Below are positions 51,136-59,736 of a stretch of 64,000 nucleotides of DNA, piece after piece. Position numbers and translations under genes: made by a program. Source of the stretch: Verrucomicrobiia bacterium (lineage in GTDB: Bacteria; Verrucomicrobiota; Verrucomicrobiia; Limisphaerales; DASXHY01); the NCBI GenBank assembly GCA_035629175.1, contig DASPIL010000107.1:124001-188000 (forward strand), written 5' to 3'. Position 1 is the first letter of the stretch. The number at the start of each line of letters is the position of its first letter. The notes beneath the pieces are model-generated. The model saw only the letters and a list, made by a program, of their open reading frames with translations. It made no database searches and had not been told where the DNA came from.

Positions 51136-51302
51136 TGACGTCAGTTGAAGCGCCGCTACGCAACGACGCACTCACGTTACTTGGATAAGGGGGCGTCACT
51201 CCGTGAATGAGCCCCGGTGAAACCGTGCTGCGGCTCTTGCCCGGGAAATATTAGGGTGATAGTTTTTCGCCGCACCATGTTCACCCAGCAAACGACGTTT
51301 TT

Positions 51303-52010
51303 ATGAAAATGACTTCTCTCCTGGTTTTGGCGGCGGGTTTGGCTGCAGGCGTTGCAACGGCCGCAGAAATTTCCGGCACGGTCACGTTGAATGGCAATCC
51401 TCCGGCAGAAAAAGCGATCACCCCGTTGAAGGATGATCCGAACTGCGGAAAGCTCCATTCCAGTGTGCCGACGACGAAGTTCTACGTCGTGGGTGCAGAC
51501 AAGGGACTGGCGGATGTGGTCGTGATGCTGAAGAACGTCAGCGGCAAGTCGACGGGCGCATCGGCGAAGCCAGTTGTGCTGGATCAAAAAGGCTGCATCT
51601 ACACGCCACAGATTCTGGCGGTACAAACTGGCCAGAAGCTTTTGGTCAAGAATTCCGATCCCGCATTGCACAACGTCCATACGAAGCCCGGAGCCGGCAG
51701 CGCCAACAAGGAAGAGAATCGCGCGCAAATGCAAGGTGGCCCCGATCTTCCATTCACTTTTGCAGCCTCGGAAAACTTCCTGAAATTCCAATGCGACGTG
51801 CATCCCTGGATGTTCGCCTGGGTAACTGTCGTCGATCACCCGTACTTTGCGGTGACGGACAAGGATGGCAAGTTCGCCATCAAAGATGTGCCCGCAGGCA
51901 AATACACAGTTACAGCACTCCATCGCAAGGCAGCTCCCACCGGGCTCGACAAGGAAGTCGAAGTAAGCGACGCGGCGGCGAAAGTGGATTTTGTTCTAGA
52001 GGTCAAATAA
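51303..52010 (+). CDS. Periplasmic cupredoxin-like protein with carboxypeptidase-regulatory-like domain
   Basis: A 235-residue exported protein (signal MKMTSLLVLAAGLAAGVATA). The middle part has blue-copper-type ligands: His in DPALHNVHTKPG, then Cys, His and Met in KFQCDVHPWMFAWV. The C-terminal ~65 residues (FAVTDKDGKFAIKDVPAGKY and on) are a carboxypeptidase-regulatory-like beta sandwich. It precedes heme A synthase and the cytochrome oxidase genes on the same strand, so it may carry electrons or copper for the oxidase; this is inferred from position and ligands. Confidence 0.75.
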   Translation: MKMTSLLVLAAGLAAGVATAAEISGTVTLNGNPPAEKAITPLKDDPNCGKLHSSVPTTKFYVVGADKGLADVVVMLKNVSGKSTGASAKPVVLDQKGCIYTPQILAVQTGQKLLVKNSDPALHNVHTKPGAGSANKEENRAQMQGGPDLPFTFAASENFLKFQCDVHPWMFAWVTVVDHPYFAVTDKDGKFAIKDVPAGKYTVTALHRKAAPTGLDKEVEVSDAAAKVDFVLEVK

Positions 52011-52073
52011 TCATAACCTTTCTTAAGACCGCTGTGGGCGCAGGCTCGCAGCGGTTTATTTTTTCAAGAACTG

Positions 52074-53345
52074 ATGTCTCACGCTTCTTCAACATCCCGC
52101 GGTGTTCATGCCTTTGCGGTCGCCACCGCCATCGCGACCCTGCTGTTGATTGCAGTTGGCGGGCTCGTGACAAGCAAGGGCGCCGGCATGGCAGTGCCGG
52201 ACTGGCCGACCAGTTACGGCTACAACATGTTCGCGCTGCCGATTCACCTCTGGACGGGTGGTGCGTTGTACGAGCACACGCATCGGCTCTGGGCGTCGGT
52301 TGTCGGCCTGATGGTGGTAGCCCTGACGCGGTGGTTGGGTGGCCGCGCTTCCCGCAAGCCGCTCGCGTGGATTGGCGCGGCGGAACTGCTCGCGGGTCTT
52401 TTGATGGTCACTCTCTGGCCGAGCCTTAGGGGAACAGGCTTTTTCCTTTCTGGCATCGGCGGCGTGGTGTTGCTCGCGGCGCTGGTGTGGATCAGGAACG
52501 ACGCCGCGTCCCACGGGCTCGTGCGGCTTGGTTGGATCGTGTTTGTGCTCGTGCAGGTTCAGGGGTTGCTGGGCGGCTTGAGGGTCGTGCTGTTTAAGGA
52601 TCAATTGGGCATCTTCCACGCCGCGCTAGCCCAAGTTTTCTTTGTCCTGCTGTGCATCATCGCTCTGTTCACCAGCCGCACGTGGCGGCGTCATGTGTCG
52701 CATCAATCGTCCCCCCTTGAACAGGGCGCGGTGGGGATGCCAGTGCGTGCAGGGTCCCGGGCCTCGCGATTCGCGATTCTCGCGACGACGGTGCTGATCT
52801 TTATTCAGTTGCTGATTGGGGCCACCATGCGGCACCAGCATGCGGGGTTGGCGATATGGGATTTTCCGCTCGCGCATGGGGAGCTTTGGCCGGCAACCGA
52901 CCCGGAATCCGTTCTTCGGTACAACCAGCAGCGTGTGGAGATCTCGTCGGCGAATCCAATCACCCCATTTCAAATTCATCTTCACATGGCGCACCGTTTT
53001 ATGGCGGTGGTGATCCTGGCCGCGGTGGTTTATTGCGCTGGAACCTTGTGGCGCTCACGACGGCTTGGGGAATCGAGCCATTTCGCGGCACGATGCTCCG
53101 CCGTGTGGCTGGGTCTGATTCTGGCGCAGGTCGGATTGGGAATTGCAACCGTGTTGACCCATAAGGCGGCTGACGTGGCGACTGCGCATGTGGTGGTGGG
53201 TGTACTTTCTCTGGCCACGGGTGCACTGCTGTGTATATTCACTTTTCGCAGCCTTGCCTTTTCAATGCGCGCGCCCTTTTTGCCAGGTGACGCGCGCCGC
53301 TTCACTGGCAGAAGCGGAGTCACGGCAGGCGCATCACAGAGATGA
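52074..53345 (+). CDS. ctaA: Heme A synthase (COX15/CtaA family)
   Basis: A 423-residue integral membrane protein with about eight helices, converting heme O to heme A. Typical are IAVGGLVTSKGAGMAVPDWP and the conserved His-containing EHTHRLWASVVGLMV. The second half repeats the pattern with MRHQHAGLAIWDFPL and HLHMAHRFMAVVIL. It overlaps ctaB by four bases (ATGA). Confidence 0.9.
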   Translation: MSHASSTSRGVHAFAVATAIATLLLIAVGGLVTSKGAGMAVPDWPTSYGYNMFALPIHLWTGGALYEHTHRLWASVVGLMVVALTRWLGGRASRKPLAWIGAAELLAGLLMVTLWPSLRGTGFFLSGIGGVVLLAALVWIRNDAASHGLVRLGWIVFVLVQVQGLLGGLRVVLFKDQLGIFHAALAQVFFVLLCIIALFTSRTWRRHVSHQSSPLEQGAVGMPVRAGSRASRFAILATTVLIFIQLLIGATMRHQHAGLAIWDFPLAHGELWPATDPESVLRYNQQRVEISSANPITPFQIHLHMAHRFMAVVILAAVVYCAGTLWRSRRLGESSHFAARCSAVWLGLILAQVGLGIATVLTHKAADVATAHVVVGVLSLATGALLCIFTFRSLAFSMRAPFLPGDARRFTGRSGVTAGASQR

Positions 53346-54244
53346 AAGCAACTGCACCAACATTGATCGACGCTGTTCCCGACGAGAAGAGCTGGTTCGC
53401 CGTCTATGCTGATCTCACCAAGGCGCGGCTGACTTTCCTTGTCGTTTTGACGACGCTGGTTGGGTTTTACATCGGGTTTGAGGGGCCGGTGAATTACGCG
53501 CTGATGTTTCACGCTGTGTTTGGAACGGCCATGGTCGCAAGCGGCGCGGCGGCGCTGAATCAGCTTCTCGAGCGCGAGCACGATGCGAAGATGCGACGCA
53601 CGCGCAACCGGCCGTTGCCTTCAGGGCGGCTGCAGCCCACGACCGTAATGATTTTCGGCGGGGTGTGCGGCTGCGCCGGATTGTTGTATCTGGCGCTGGC
53701 TGTGAATCTCACCACGAGCGTTATCGGCGCGATTTCATTGCTGAGCTATCTGTTCATCTACACGCCTTTGAAACGCGTGACCTGGTTGAACACAGCGATC
53801 GGCGCCATTCCGGGAGCACTTCCGCCTTTGATGGGATGGACCGCGGCGCGCGGCGAACTCACGACAGAAGGATGGGTGCTGTTTGCAATCCTTGCATTCT
53901 GGCAATTGCCGCATTTCCTCGCGATCGCGTGGATATATCGCGAAGAATACGAGAAGGCGGGATTCAAGATGCTTCCAGTGATCGATCCGGAAGGGCATCG
54001 CACGGCGCGCCAGGCGGTGAGCCACACGCTGGGTTTGTTGCCCATCAGCATCTGCCCATTCCTGTTCAAACTGACGGGGCCGATATACCTCGTGGGCGCG
54101 CTGGTGCTGGGAGTGGCGTTCCTCTGGTTTGCGGTTCAATTCGCCCGCCAGTTGACCATCGCGCGCGCGCGCCAGCTTTTTTATGCATCCATTCTATACC
54201 TCCCACTGCTGCTCACGGTGATGGTTCTGGACAAGTGGAAATGA
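53342..54244 (+). CDS. ctaB: Protoheme IX farnesyltransferase (heme O synthase)
   Basis: A 300-residue UbiA-family prenyltransferase that adds the farnesyl chain to heme B. Both Asp-rich regions are present: LEREHDAKMRRTRNRPLPSG and the later AFWQLPHFLAIAWIYREEYE, with YTPLKRVTWLNTAIGAIPGA between them. Nine or so membrane helices follow. Coupled to ctaA by overlapping start and stop. Confidence 0.95.
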   Translation: MKATAPTLIDAVPDEKSWFAVYADLTKARLTFLVVLTTLVGFYIGFEGPVNYALMFHAVFGTAMVASGAAALNQLLEREHDAKMRRTRNRPLPSGRLQPTTVMIFGGVCGCAGLLYLALAVNLTTSVIGAISLLSYLFIYTPLKRVTWLNTAIGAIPGALPPLMGWTAARGELTTEGWVLFAILAFWQLPHFLAIAWIYREEYEKAGFKMLPVIDPEGHRTARQAVSHTLGLLPISICPFLFKLTGPIYLVGALVLGVAFLWFAVQFARQLTIARARQLFYASILYLPLLLTVMVLDKWK

Positions 54245-54270
54245 TAGTTAAGATCAGCTGACTCTGCCGT

Positions 54271-54286
54271 TGACACTGAAATGTCA
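54271..54286 (+). promoter_or_regulatory. Inverted repeat upstream of coxA
   Basis: TGACA-CTGAAA-TGTCA is a perfect 5-bp inverted repeat with a 6-base spacer in the 129-base gap before coxA; TTGAC recurs 10 bases on. It may be an operator or coincide with a -35 region. No clear -10 was found. Confidence 0.3.
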
Positions 54287-54373
54287 CTGAAGTTGACTAA
54301 CGCGGATTTTACTCCTGTTCGACGACAAGACGCGCTGTCTTTTTGTCCAACAGCTTTTTAGGAACGAACGAAC

Positions 54374-56203
54374 ATGCAGGCGACGCACGCAGTTTCACAC
54401 GCAGACGTCCACCACGACGCCCACGACCTGGGCTTCTGGCGGAAGTACGTCTTCACGGTTGACCACAAGGTCATTGGCATTCAGTACGGCTTGACCGCGC
54501 TGGCCTTCCTGCTGCTCGGTTTCTTCCTCATGCTGATGATGCGGTGGCAGATTGCGCATCCAGGCCAGCCCATCCCAATCGTTGGAACTTTGCTTGAGAT
54601 GGTGCTGGGTCAACCCGCGGCCAAGGGGATCATGTCGGCAGACCTCTACAATTCCTTTGGTGCCATGCATGGAACCATCATGGTGTTCCTTGCGATTGTG
54701 CCACTGGCGACGGGCGCGTTCGGAAATTACCTGGTGCCGCTGCAAGTCGGGGCTGGCGATATGGCCTTCCCCCGTCTGAACATGGCGAGTTACCAGTTTT
54801 ACTTTTTCGGCGGCATCATCATGTTCGCCAGCTTCTTCATCCCCGGCGGAGCCGCGCAGGCGGGGTGGACGTCGTATCCGCCACTCGCCGTAGCCATCGC
54901 CACCAACGGCCAGACCATGTGGCTTCTCGGCATGGTCTTCCTGATCACCTCTTCGCTTTTGGGTTCGGCCAACATCATCGTGACCATTGTGCAATTGCGG
55001 GCGCCCGGCCTGACGTGGATGCGGCTGCCGTTCTTTGTGTGGTCGCAATTTGTCGCGGCGTTCCTCCTGCTGCTTGCGTTTCCTCCCCTGGAAGCCGCAG
55101 GCATCATGCAGTTGATGGACAAGGTGTTTGGCACCAGCCTGTTTCTTCCCACGGGACTGGCGGTTGGCGGAAACATGGCAGACATCAGCGGTGGTGGCAG
55201 TCCGCTCCTGTGGCAGCATCTGTTCTGGTTCCTTGCGCATCCCGAGGTCTATGTGCTCATCCTGCCGGCGATGGGAATCATTGCGGAGGTGATTGCCAAC
55301 AACACGCGCAAGCCGCTGTGGGGCTATCGTTCAATGGTATTCGCTTCGCTCGGCCTCGGGTTCATGTCGTTCATCGTCTGGGCGCATCACATGTATCTGA
55401 CCGGCATGGGAACAGTCATTGCGACATTCTTTCAGACGACCACGATGATCATTTCCATTCCGTCCGTGATCATCCTGACGTGCCTCCTGATATCGCTTTG
55501 GGGTGGGTCGATTCGATTCAACACGCCGATGCTGTTCTCGCTGGCATTCCTTCCGATGTTCGGAATTGGTGGTTTGACAGGCCTGCCTCTCGGATTCAGT
55601 GCGAGCGATATTCATTTGCACGACACCTATTACGTCATCGCCCATTTCCATTACGTGGTGGCGCCGGGGACGATCTTCGCATTGTTTGCGGGCATTTATT
55701 TTTGGTTCCCGAAATTGACCGGCCGGATGATGAACGAGTTCTGGGGCAAGGTGCATTTCTGGCTTTCGCTGGTGTTCATGAACCTGATTTTCCAGCCGAT
55801 GTTCGCCCAAGGCATGTCAGGCATGTTGCGGCGCATGTCTGATGGGGGTGCGAATTATTCCGCGTCGGTGCTGGAGAAATCCGGCGCTGCGGTGATCGGC
55901 GGCCTCAGTGACATGGTCATGCACCTCAATGTGTACATCCTCTGGGCGGCAGTGGGTCTCGCCGTCGCGCAGATTCCATTCATCATCAACCTGTTCTGGA
56001 GCATCAAGAACGGCCGGAAGGTGACATCGGATAATCCCTGGGATTCCACCACGCTGGAGTGGCAGACGCCAACGCCGCCGCCGCACGGCAACTTCACCCA
56101 CGACATCACGGTTTATCGCGGCCCTTATGAATACAGCCCCATTGGCAAAGTGGGCGACGATTTCCTGTCGCAGGCTGATTCAGGCGCACCAACCAAACAC
56201 TGA
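54374..56203 (+). CDS. coxA: Cytochrome c oxidase subunit I (aa3 type)
   Basis: A 609-residue heme-copper oxidase subunit I with twelve helices. Proton and redox residues are intact: the heme a ligand in GAMHGTIMVF, WFLAHPEVYVLILPAMGII (CuB His, the His-Tyr pair and the Glu of A1-type oxidases), VWAHHMYLTG (CuB His pair) and DTYYVIAHFHYV (heme a3 and a ligands). AGGAACG upstream of ATG 54374 is a fair Shine-Dalgarno. The enzyme reduces oxygen to water while pumping protons. Confidence 0.97.
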   Translation: MQATHAVSHADVHHDAHDLGFWRKYVFTVDHKVIGIQYGLTALAFLLLGFFLMLMMRWQIAHPGQPIPIVGTLLEMVLGQPAAKGIMSADLYNSFGAMHGTIMVFLAIVPLATGAFGNYLVPLQVGAGDMAFPRLNMASYQFYFFGGIIMFASFFIPGGAAQAGWTSYPPLAVAIATNGQTMWLLGMVFLITSSLLGSANIIVTIVQLRAPGLTWMRLPFFVWSQFVAAFLLLLAFPPLEAAGIMQLMDKVFGTSLFLPTGLAVGGNMADISGGGSPLLWQHLFWFLAHPEVYVLILPAMGIIAEVIANNTRKPLWGYRSMVFASLGLGFMSFIVWAHHMYLTGMGTVIATFFQTTTMIISIPSVIILTCLLISLWGGSIRFNTPMLFSLAFLPMFGIGGLTGLPLGFSASDIHLHDTYYVIAHFHYVVAPGTIFALFAGIYFWFPKLTGRMMNEFWGKVHFWLSLVFMNLIFQPMFAQGMSGMLRRMSDGGANYSASVLEKSGAAVIGGLSDMVMHLNVYILWAAVGLAVAQIPFIINLFWSIKNGRKVTSDNPWDSTTLEWQTPTPPPHGNFTHDITVYRGPYEYSPIGKVGDDFLSQADSGAPTKH

Positions 56204-56214
56204 TTCATCAGCAC

Positions 56215-57075
56215 ATGGAAATTCCTTACGCAGTCAAACCCCGTCCGGACACCGGCGTTTACAATGCCAAGCTCGGCATGTGGTTGTTTCTCGCGTCCGA
56301 AGTCATGCTGTTCGGCGGCTTCTTTTCCGCCTACATCCTGCTGCGCGTTGGCGCCCCGGACGGAACCTGGACTCGAGGTTTGCTGAGCGTCCCGCTCGGA
56401 ACCCTCAACACGTGCATCCTTGCTTTATCCGCCGTGACCACCCTGCTGGCATGGGCCGCGTGCAAGGTTCGGGATCTTGGCAAATTCAAGTTTTACCATG
56501 CGTGCACCATCCTCCTGGCGCTCACGTTTCTTGGAATCAAAGCCTACGAATACAGCGATAAGTTTCACCATTACCAGGTGTTGAAAACCGACGGAACCTA
56601 TGTGGACGGTCATTTTGTGGACGCGCGCTACGTCGACGCAACCGACCCGCAGCAGGAACGCGTGCTGCATGGCTTCAAGGGCAAGTCATTCAAGGAGGGC
56701 GGTAAACAGTTCAATTTGGCGTCCGTGACGTTGAATGGGTTTGAAGCGGAAACGTTGAAGGAGATCAACGAACCGATGCGAGGCCACAAGCACGAGCACA
56801 AGGACGTGGCGGTCCCAGCCGCGGATATTCGAAAGATCGGCAACTACGGCCCGGCGCATAACACGTTCACGGCGATTTACTTCACGATGACGGGTTTGCA
56901 CGCGTTGCACATTCTCGGCGGCGTTCTGGTGATCGCCTATTTTTGGGGGCCAGGCAGCCGCATGTGGCACACCGAGCCGGAACGCTTCACGAACCGCATT
57001 GAGGTCTCGGGATTGTTTTGGCATTTCGTCGACCTCGTGTGGATTTTCCTTTTTCCGCTCCTTTACCTGACCTGA
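56215..57075 (+). CDS. coxC: Cytochrome c oxidase subunit III with a large central insertion
   Basis: A 286-residue subunit III. The N-terminal half (KLGMWLFLASEVMLFGGFFS, LNTCILALSAVTTLLAW, FYHACTILLALTFLGIKAYE) and C-terminal half (HNTFTAIYFTMTGLHALHIL, SGLFWHFVDLVWIFLFPLLY) are standard. Between them lie ~110 hydrophilic residues (from YSDKFHHYQVLKTDGTYVDG to DIRKIGNYGP). This insert is absent from ordinary bacterial subunit III and probably faces one side of the membrane. It is 11 bases after coxA. Confidence 0.9.
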   Translation: MEIPYAVKPRPDTGVYNAKLGMWLFLASEVMLFGGFFSAYILLRVGAPDGTWTRGLLSVPLGTLNTCILALSAVTTLLAWAACKVRDLGKFKFYHACTILLALTFLGIKAYEYSDKFHHYQVLKTDGTYVDGHFVDARYVDATDPQQERVLHGFKGKSFKEGGKQFNLASVTLNGFEAETLKEINEPMRGHKHEHKDVAVPAADIRKIGNYGPAHNTFTAIYFTMTGLHALHILGGVLVIAYFWGPGSRMWHTEPERFTNRIEVSGLFWHFVDLVWIFLFPLLYLT

Positions 57076-57078
57076 TTT

Positions 57079-57396
57079 ATGGATGACCTGACGCCTTCCA
57101 ATATAAGCGCCTACACGAAGCGCTGCTTTCTAGTCCTGCTGGGCGTGCTGTGCGGCACCCTTGCCATGGTCGCAGCCTCCTTCGCCCCGCTTAACAGCCA
57201 CGGCTTGAAGATTGCGCTGATTCTGGCGGTCGCGGCTGTGAATGCAACACTCGTTGCAACGTTCCTGATGCACATCGTCACCGAGCGGAAGTTTGTGCTG
57301 ATTGTTCTCGGGTTCACTGTGATTTTCTTTGTCGCGTTACTTGGGTTAAGTTCGCTGGGGCAATTCGACCATCCCAGGATCGTTGCCCCCAAATAA
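57079..57396 (+). CDS. coxD: Cytochrome c oxidase subunit IV-type protein
   Basis: A 105-residue protein with three membrane helices (LVLLGVLCGTLAMVAASFA, LILAVAAVNATLVATFLMHI, VLIVLGFTVIFFVALLGL), matching bacterial subunit IV (CyoD/CtaF-like). It begins three bases after the coxC stop. It probably stabilises the oxidase. Confidence 0.8.
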   Translation: MDDLTPSNISAYTKRCFLVLLGVLCGTLAMVAASFAPLNSHGLKIALILAVAAVNATLVATFLMHIVTERKFVLIVLGFTVIFFVALLGLSSLGQFDHPRIVAPK

Positions 57397-57400
57397 AGTT

Positions 57401-57607
57401 ATGTCGCTCAAAGCTTTTCATCTCATCTTCGTTACAGCCCTGAGTTCGCTGGCGTTTGGCTGTGCCGCGTGGAAGTTCAAAACCTACGCCGCAGAACGCG
57501 CAAGCGGCGACCTGCTCTGGGCGATTGCTGGTGTCCTCGGCGGGATCGCGGTGCTCGTCTACGGAAAATATTTCCTGAAGAAACTGAAAAACGTGAGCTT
57601 TCTGTGA
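57401..57607 (+). CDS. Small membrane protein in the oxidase operon
   Basis: A 68-residue protein with two hydrophobic helices (LIFVTALSSLAFGCAAWKF, LLWAIAGVLGGIAVLVYGKY) and a basic end. I do not recognise a named family; position between coxD and coxB suggests an oxidase accessory or assembly role. Start ATG 57401; the stop overlaps the next start. Confidence 0.65.
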   Translation: MSLKAFHLIFVTALSSLAFGCAAWKFKTYAAERASGDLLWAIAGVLGGIAVLVYGKYFLKKLKNVSFL

Positions 57608-57858
57608 AAACCTGCGCTTCCCGCATTCTCATCGTTCTTCTCCTGCTGGCCGGGATGAATTCTCCCATGCAAGCCCTCGCTTGTGCCGTGTGTTACGGGG
57701 AATCCGATGCGCCGATGGCAAAAGGCGCCGCGTTCGCAATCCTTGCGCTGGGCATCGTCGTAGCCGGGGTGCTTGGCGGAATAGTCGCTTTCTTCGTGCA
57801 CATCAAACGCAAGGCCGCCGCGCAGGCGGCCACGATTGCGTCGCCTGATTCGGTTTAA
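57604..57858 (+). CDS. Small membrane protein with CAVCYG motif
   Basis: An 84-residue protein read from GTG 57604 (overlapping the preceding stop, GTGA). A signal-like helix (ILIVLLLLAGMNSPMQALA) is followed by ACAVCYGESDAPMAKG and a second helix (FAILALGIVVAGVLGGIVAF). The Cys-x-x-Cys pair just outside the membrane could bind copper or heme, or be redox-active. It precedes coxB by 13 bases. The family is not identified. Confidence 0.65.
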   Translation: MKTCASRILIVLLLLAGMNSPMQALACAVCYGESDAPMAKGAAFAILALGIVVAGVLGGIVAFFVHIKRKAAAQAATIASPDSV

Positions 57859-57871
57859 TGCAACGTCTCAT

Positions 57872-58636
57872 ATGATGGAGTCCTTTTACAATCTGCTCGG
57901 TCTGCCGCAGCTCGCATCTGAAAGCGGGCGGGGCGTGGATGACCTGATCGTTTATATCCACTTCCTCATGATCGCGCTCTTCGTCGGGTGGCTGTGCTAC
58001 TTTGCCTACGCGCTCTTTCGCTTCCATCAATCCCGGTCACCAAAAGCCGATCCCGTCGGTGTGCGCAGCCATGTCACCAATTACATCGAGCTTCTCGTGG
58101 CTGGCGTAGAGGCCGGCCTGCTCGTGCTTGTCGCCGTTCCTGTCTGGGCAAAGGCGGTCAAACAATTTCCCAGCACAGAAGACTCAACCGTCATCCAGGT
58201 GGTTGGACAACAGTTTGCATGGAACGCGAGGTACCCCGGTCCTGACGGCGTGATCGGAAGACAGGATATGAGTTTCGTCGCAGGCGACAATGCCTTCGGC
58301 ATTGATCCCAATGATCCCGCGGGCAAGGACGATGTGCAGGTGTTGAATGAGATGCACGTGCCAGTGAACCGGCCCGTTATCGCTTACGTCAGCTCCAAGG
58401 ATGTCATCCACTCATTCAAGATTCCCGCCATGCGTGCTGCGCAGGACGCGAACCCGGGGATGCGTGTTCCGATGTGGTTCAAGCCGGTGCAGGTCGGACG
58501 TTTCCAGGTTTATTGCGCCCAATTGTGCGGCAACGGCCATGCCAGCATGGCTCAAGGGTTTATTGTCGTGGACACCCAGGAAGACTATGACAAGTGGCTC
58601 GCCTCCAAGGTCGGCGCTGCCACCAGTTTTGAGTAA
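57872..58636 (+). CDS. coxB: Cytochrome c oxidase subunit II
   Basis: A 254-residue subunit II with two N-terminal membrane helices (LIVYIHFLMIALFVGWLCYF; ELLVAGVEAGLLVLVAVPVW) and a periplasmic cupredoxin domain. The CuA site is complete: His in VIHSFKIP and CAQLCGNGHASM with both Cys, His and Met. QQFAWNARYPGPDG is the usual electron-entry aromatic strand. No cytochrome c is fused. Two Met codons open the gene; 57875 is an alternative. It comes after subunits I, III and IV, an unusual order. Confidence 0.95.
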   Translation: MMESFYNLLGLPQLASESGRGVDDLIVYIHFLMIALFVGWLCYFAYALFRFHQSRSPKADPVGVRSHVTNYIELLVAGVEAGLLVLVAVPVWAKAVKQFPSTEDSTVIQVVGQQFAWNARYPGPDGVIGRQDMSFVAGDNAFGIDPNDPAGKDDVQVLNEMHVPVNRPVIAYVSSKDVIHSFKIPAMRAAQDANPGMRVPMWFKPVQVGRFQVYCAQLCGNGHASMAQGFIVVDTQEDYDKWLASKVGAATSFE

Positions 58637-58645
58637 CCGCTTGTT

Positions 58646-59287
58646 GTGACATCTCCATCGCGTCGATTTTCAACGGCAGCCATTGTCGGGCTCCTGCTGG
58701 TTGCATTGACGGTGACGTTGATCGTGTTCCTTCAGTTGCGATTGCGTGCAGGCCCACCGCTTCCGAAGATTGCGCAGGTTGTTAATTTCACCCTCACAAA
58801 CCAGTTTGGCTCCGCAGTATCGCTCGCGGACCTCCGAGGCGAAGTTTGGGTTGCCGACATCATTTTCACCCGTTGTCCGGGGCCCTGTGCGCGCATGACG
58901 CGGCAGATGAAGGAACTCGAAACTGCGCTGCCAAGGGGGAGCGGAACACGGCTGGTTTCGCTGACGACCGATCCCGATTTTGATTCTCCTGAAATCCTCA
59001 GGCAATACGCGGAGCGCTTTGGGGCTGATTCGAACCGCTGGATGTTTCTGACGGGCAGCAAGACTGAGATTGCCCGGGCTGCAATTGATGGATTGAAGCT
59101 GACCGCCATCGAGAAAGCGCCGGAGGAGCGCGAGTCAGTGGATGACCTCTTCATTCACAGCACCATCTTCGTGGTGGTCGATCGCCACGGAGTGTTGCGC
59201 GGTGTGTTTGAAACGGGGGATGTGGAATGGAGCGTTTCAAAGCAGAGGCTTCTCGATGCCGTGAGGAAGCTGGAGCGGGAGCGATGA
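58646..59287 (+). CDS. SCO1/SenC copper chaperone
   Basis: A 213-residue membrane-anchored thioredoxin-fold protein that loads copper into CuA of subunit II. It has an N-terminal anchor (AAIVGLLLVALTVTLIVFL), the copper-binding CPGPC in FTRCPGPCARMT, and the distal His in LFIHSTIFVVVDRHG. It starts with GTG 58646 right behind coxB and overlaps the next gene (ATGA). Confidence 0.92.
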   Translation: MTSPSRRFSTAAIVGLLLVALTVTLIVFLQLRLRAGPPLPKIAQVVNFTLTNQFGSAVSLADLRGEVWVADIIFTRCPGPCARMTRQMKELETALPRGSGTRLVSLTTDPDFDSPEILRQYAERFGADSNRWMFLTGSKTEIARAAIDGLKLTAIEKAPEERESVDDLFIHSTIFVVVDRHGVLRGVFETGDVEWSVSKQRLLDAVRKLERER

Positions 59288-59727
59288 ATCCCGCAGACCT
59301 TCCGGCGTTGAACGCGGTGTTGAACGGTTGTAGCGCAACCCTGCTGGTGATTGGATATCGGATGATACGGCAGGGAAAACAGGCGGCTCATCGAAACGTG
59401 ATGGTTGCCGCGTGCGTGTCGTCGCTGCTCTTTCTGGTTGGGTATGTGACGTACCACGTGTGGATGCAACAGACGCACGGCACGGCGCACACGAGCTTTA
59501 GGAATCCGGCATGGTTCCGGCCGTATTACCTATTCATCCTTTTCACGCACCTGGTGGCGGCAATGGTGATCGGACCGTTCGTTCTGCTCACGCTGTATCG
59601 GGCGTTCGCCGGACAATTCGAAAAGCATAAGAAAATCGCGCGCTGGACCTGGCCGCTGTGGATGTATGTTTCCGTGACGGGCGTCGTGATTTACCTGCTG
59701 CTCTATCAATTGTTCCCGCAGGGCTGA
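59284..59727 (+). CDS. DUF420 cytochrome oxidase assembly protein (CtaM/YozB-like)
   Basis: A 147-residue protein with four membrane helices: ALNAVLNGCSATLLVIGYRM, VAACVSSLLFLVGYVTYHVW, YYLFILFTHLVAAMVIGPFV and MYVSVTGVVIYLLLYQL. The spaced His residues (AAHRNVM, YHVW, FTHL) are those of the DUF420 family, linked to CuB insertion in aa3 oxidases. ATG 59284 overlaps the SCO stop. It is the last gene of the oxidase operon and is convergent with the UVR-domain gene 9 bases away. Confidence 0.85.
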   Translation: MNPADLPALNAVLNGCSATLLVIGYRMIRQGKQAAHRNVMVAACVSSLLFLVGYVTYHVWMQQTHGTAHTSFRNPAWFRPYYLFILFTHLVAAMVIGPFVLLTLYRAFAGQFEKHKKIARWTWPLWMYVSVTGVVIYLLLYQLFPQG

Positions 59728-59736
59728 CGACCGCGC

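Noticed and set aside
51195-51240. Hammerhead-ribozyme-like text (GAATGAG ... GAAAC) before the cupredoxin gene
   Set aside because: The strict CUGANGA core is not present and the three-stem junction cannot be formed; only an ordinary GAGCC/GGCTC hairpin remains.
49127-51302. ilvN small subunit expected after ilvB
   Set aside because: The 241 bases after ilvB contain only hairpins and no ACT-domain frame; the next gene is a cupredoxin.
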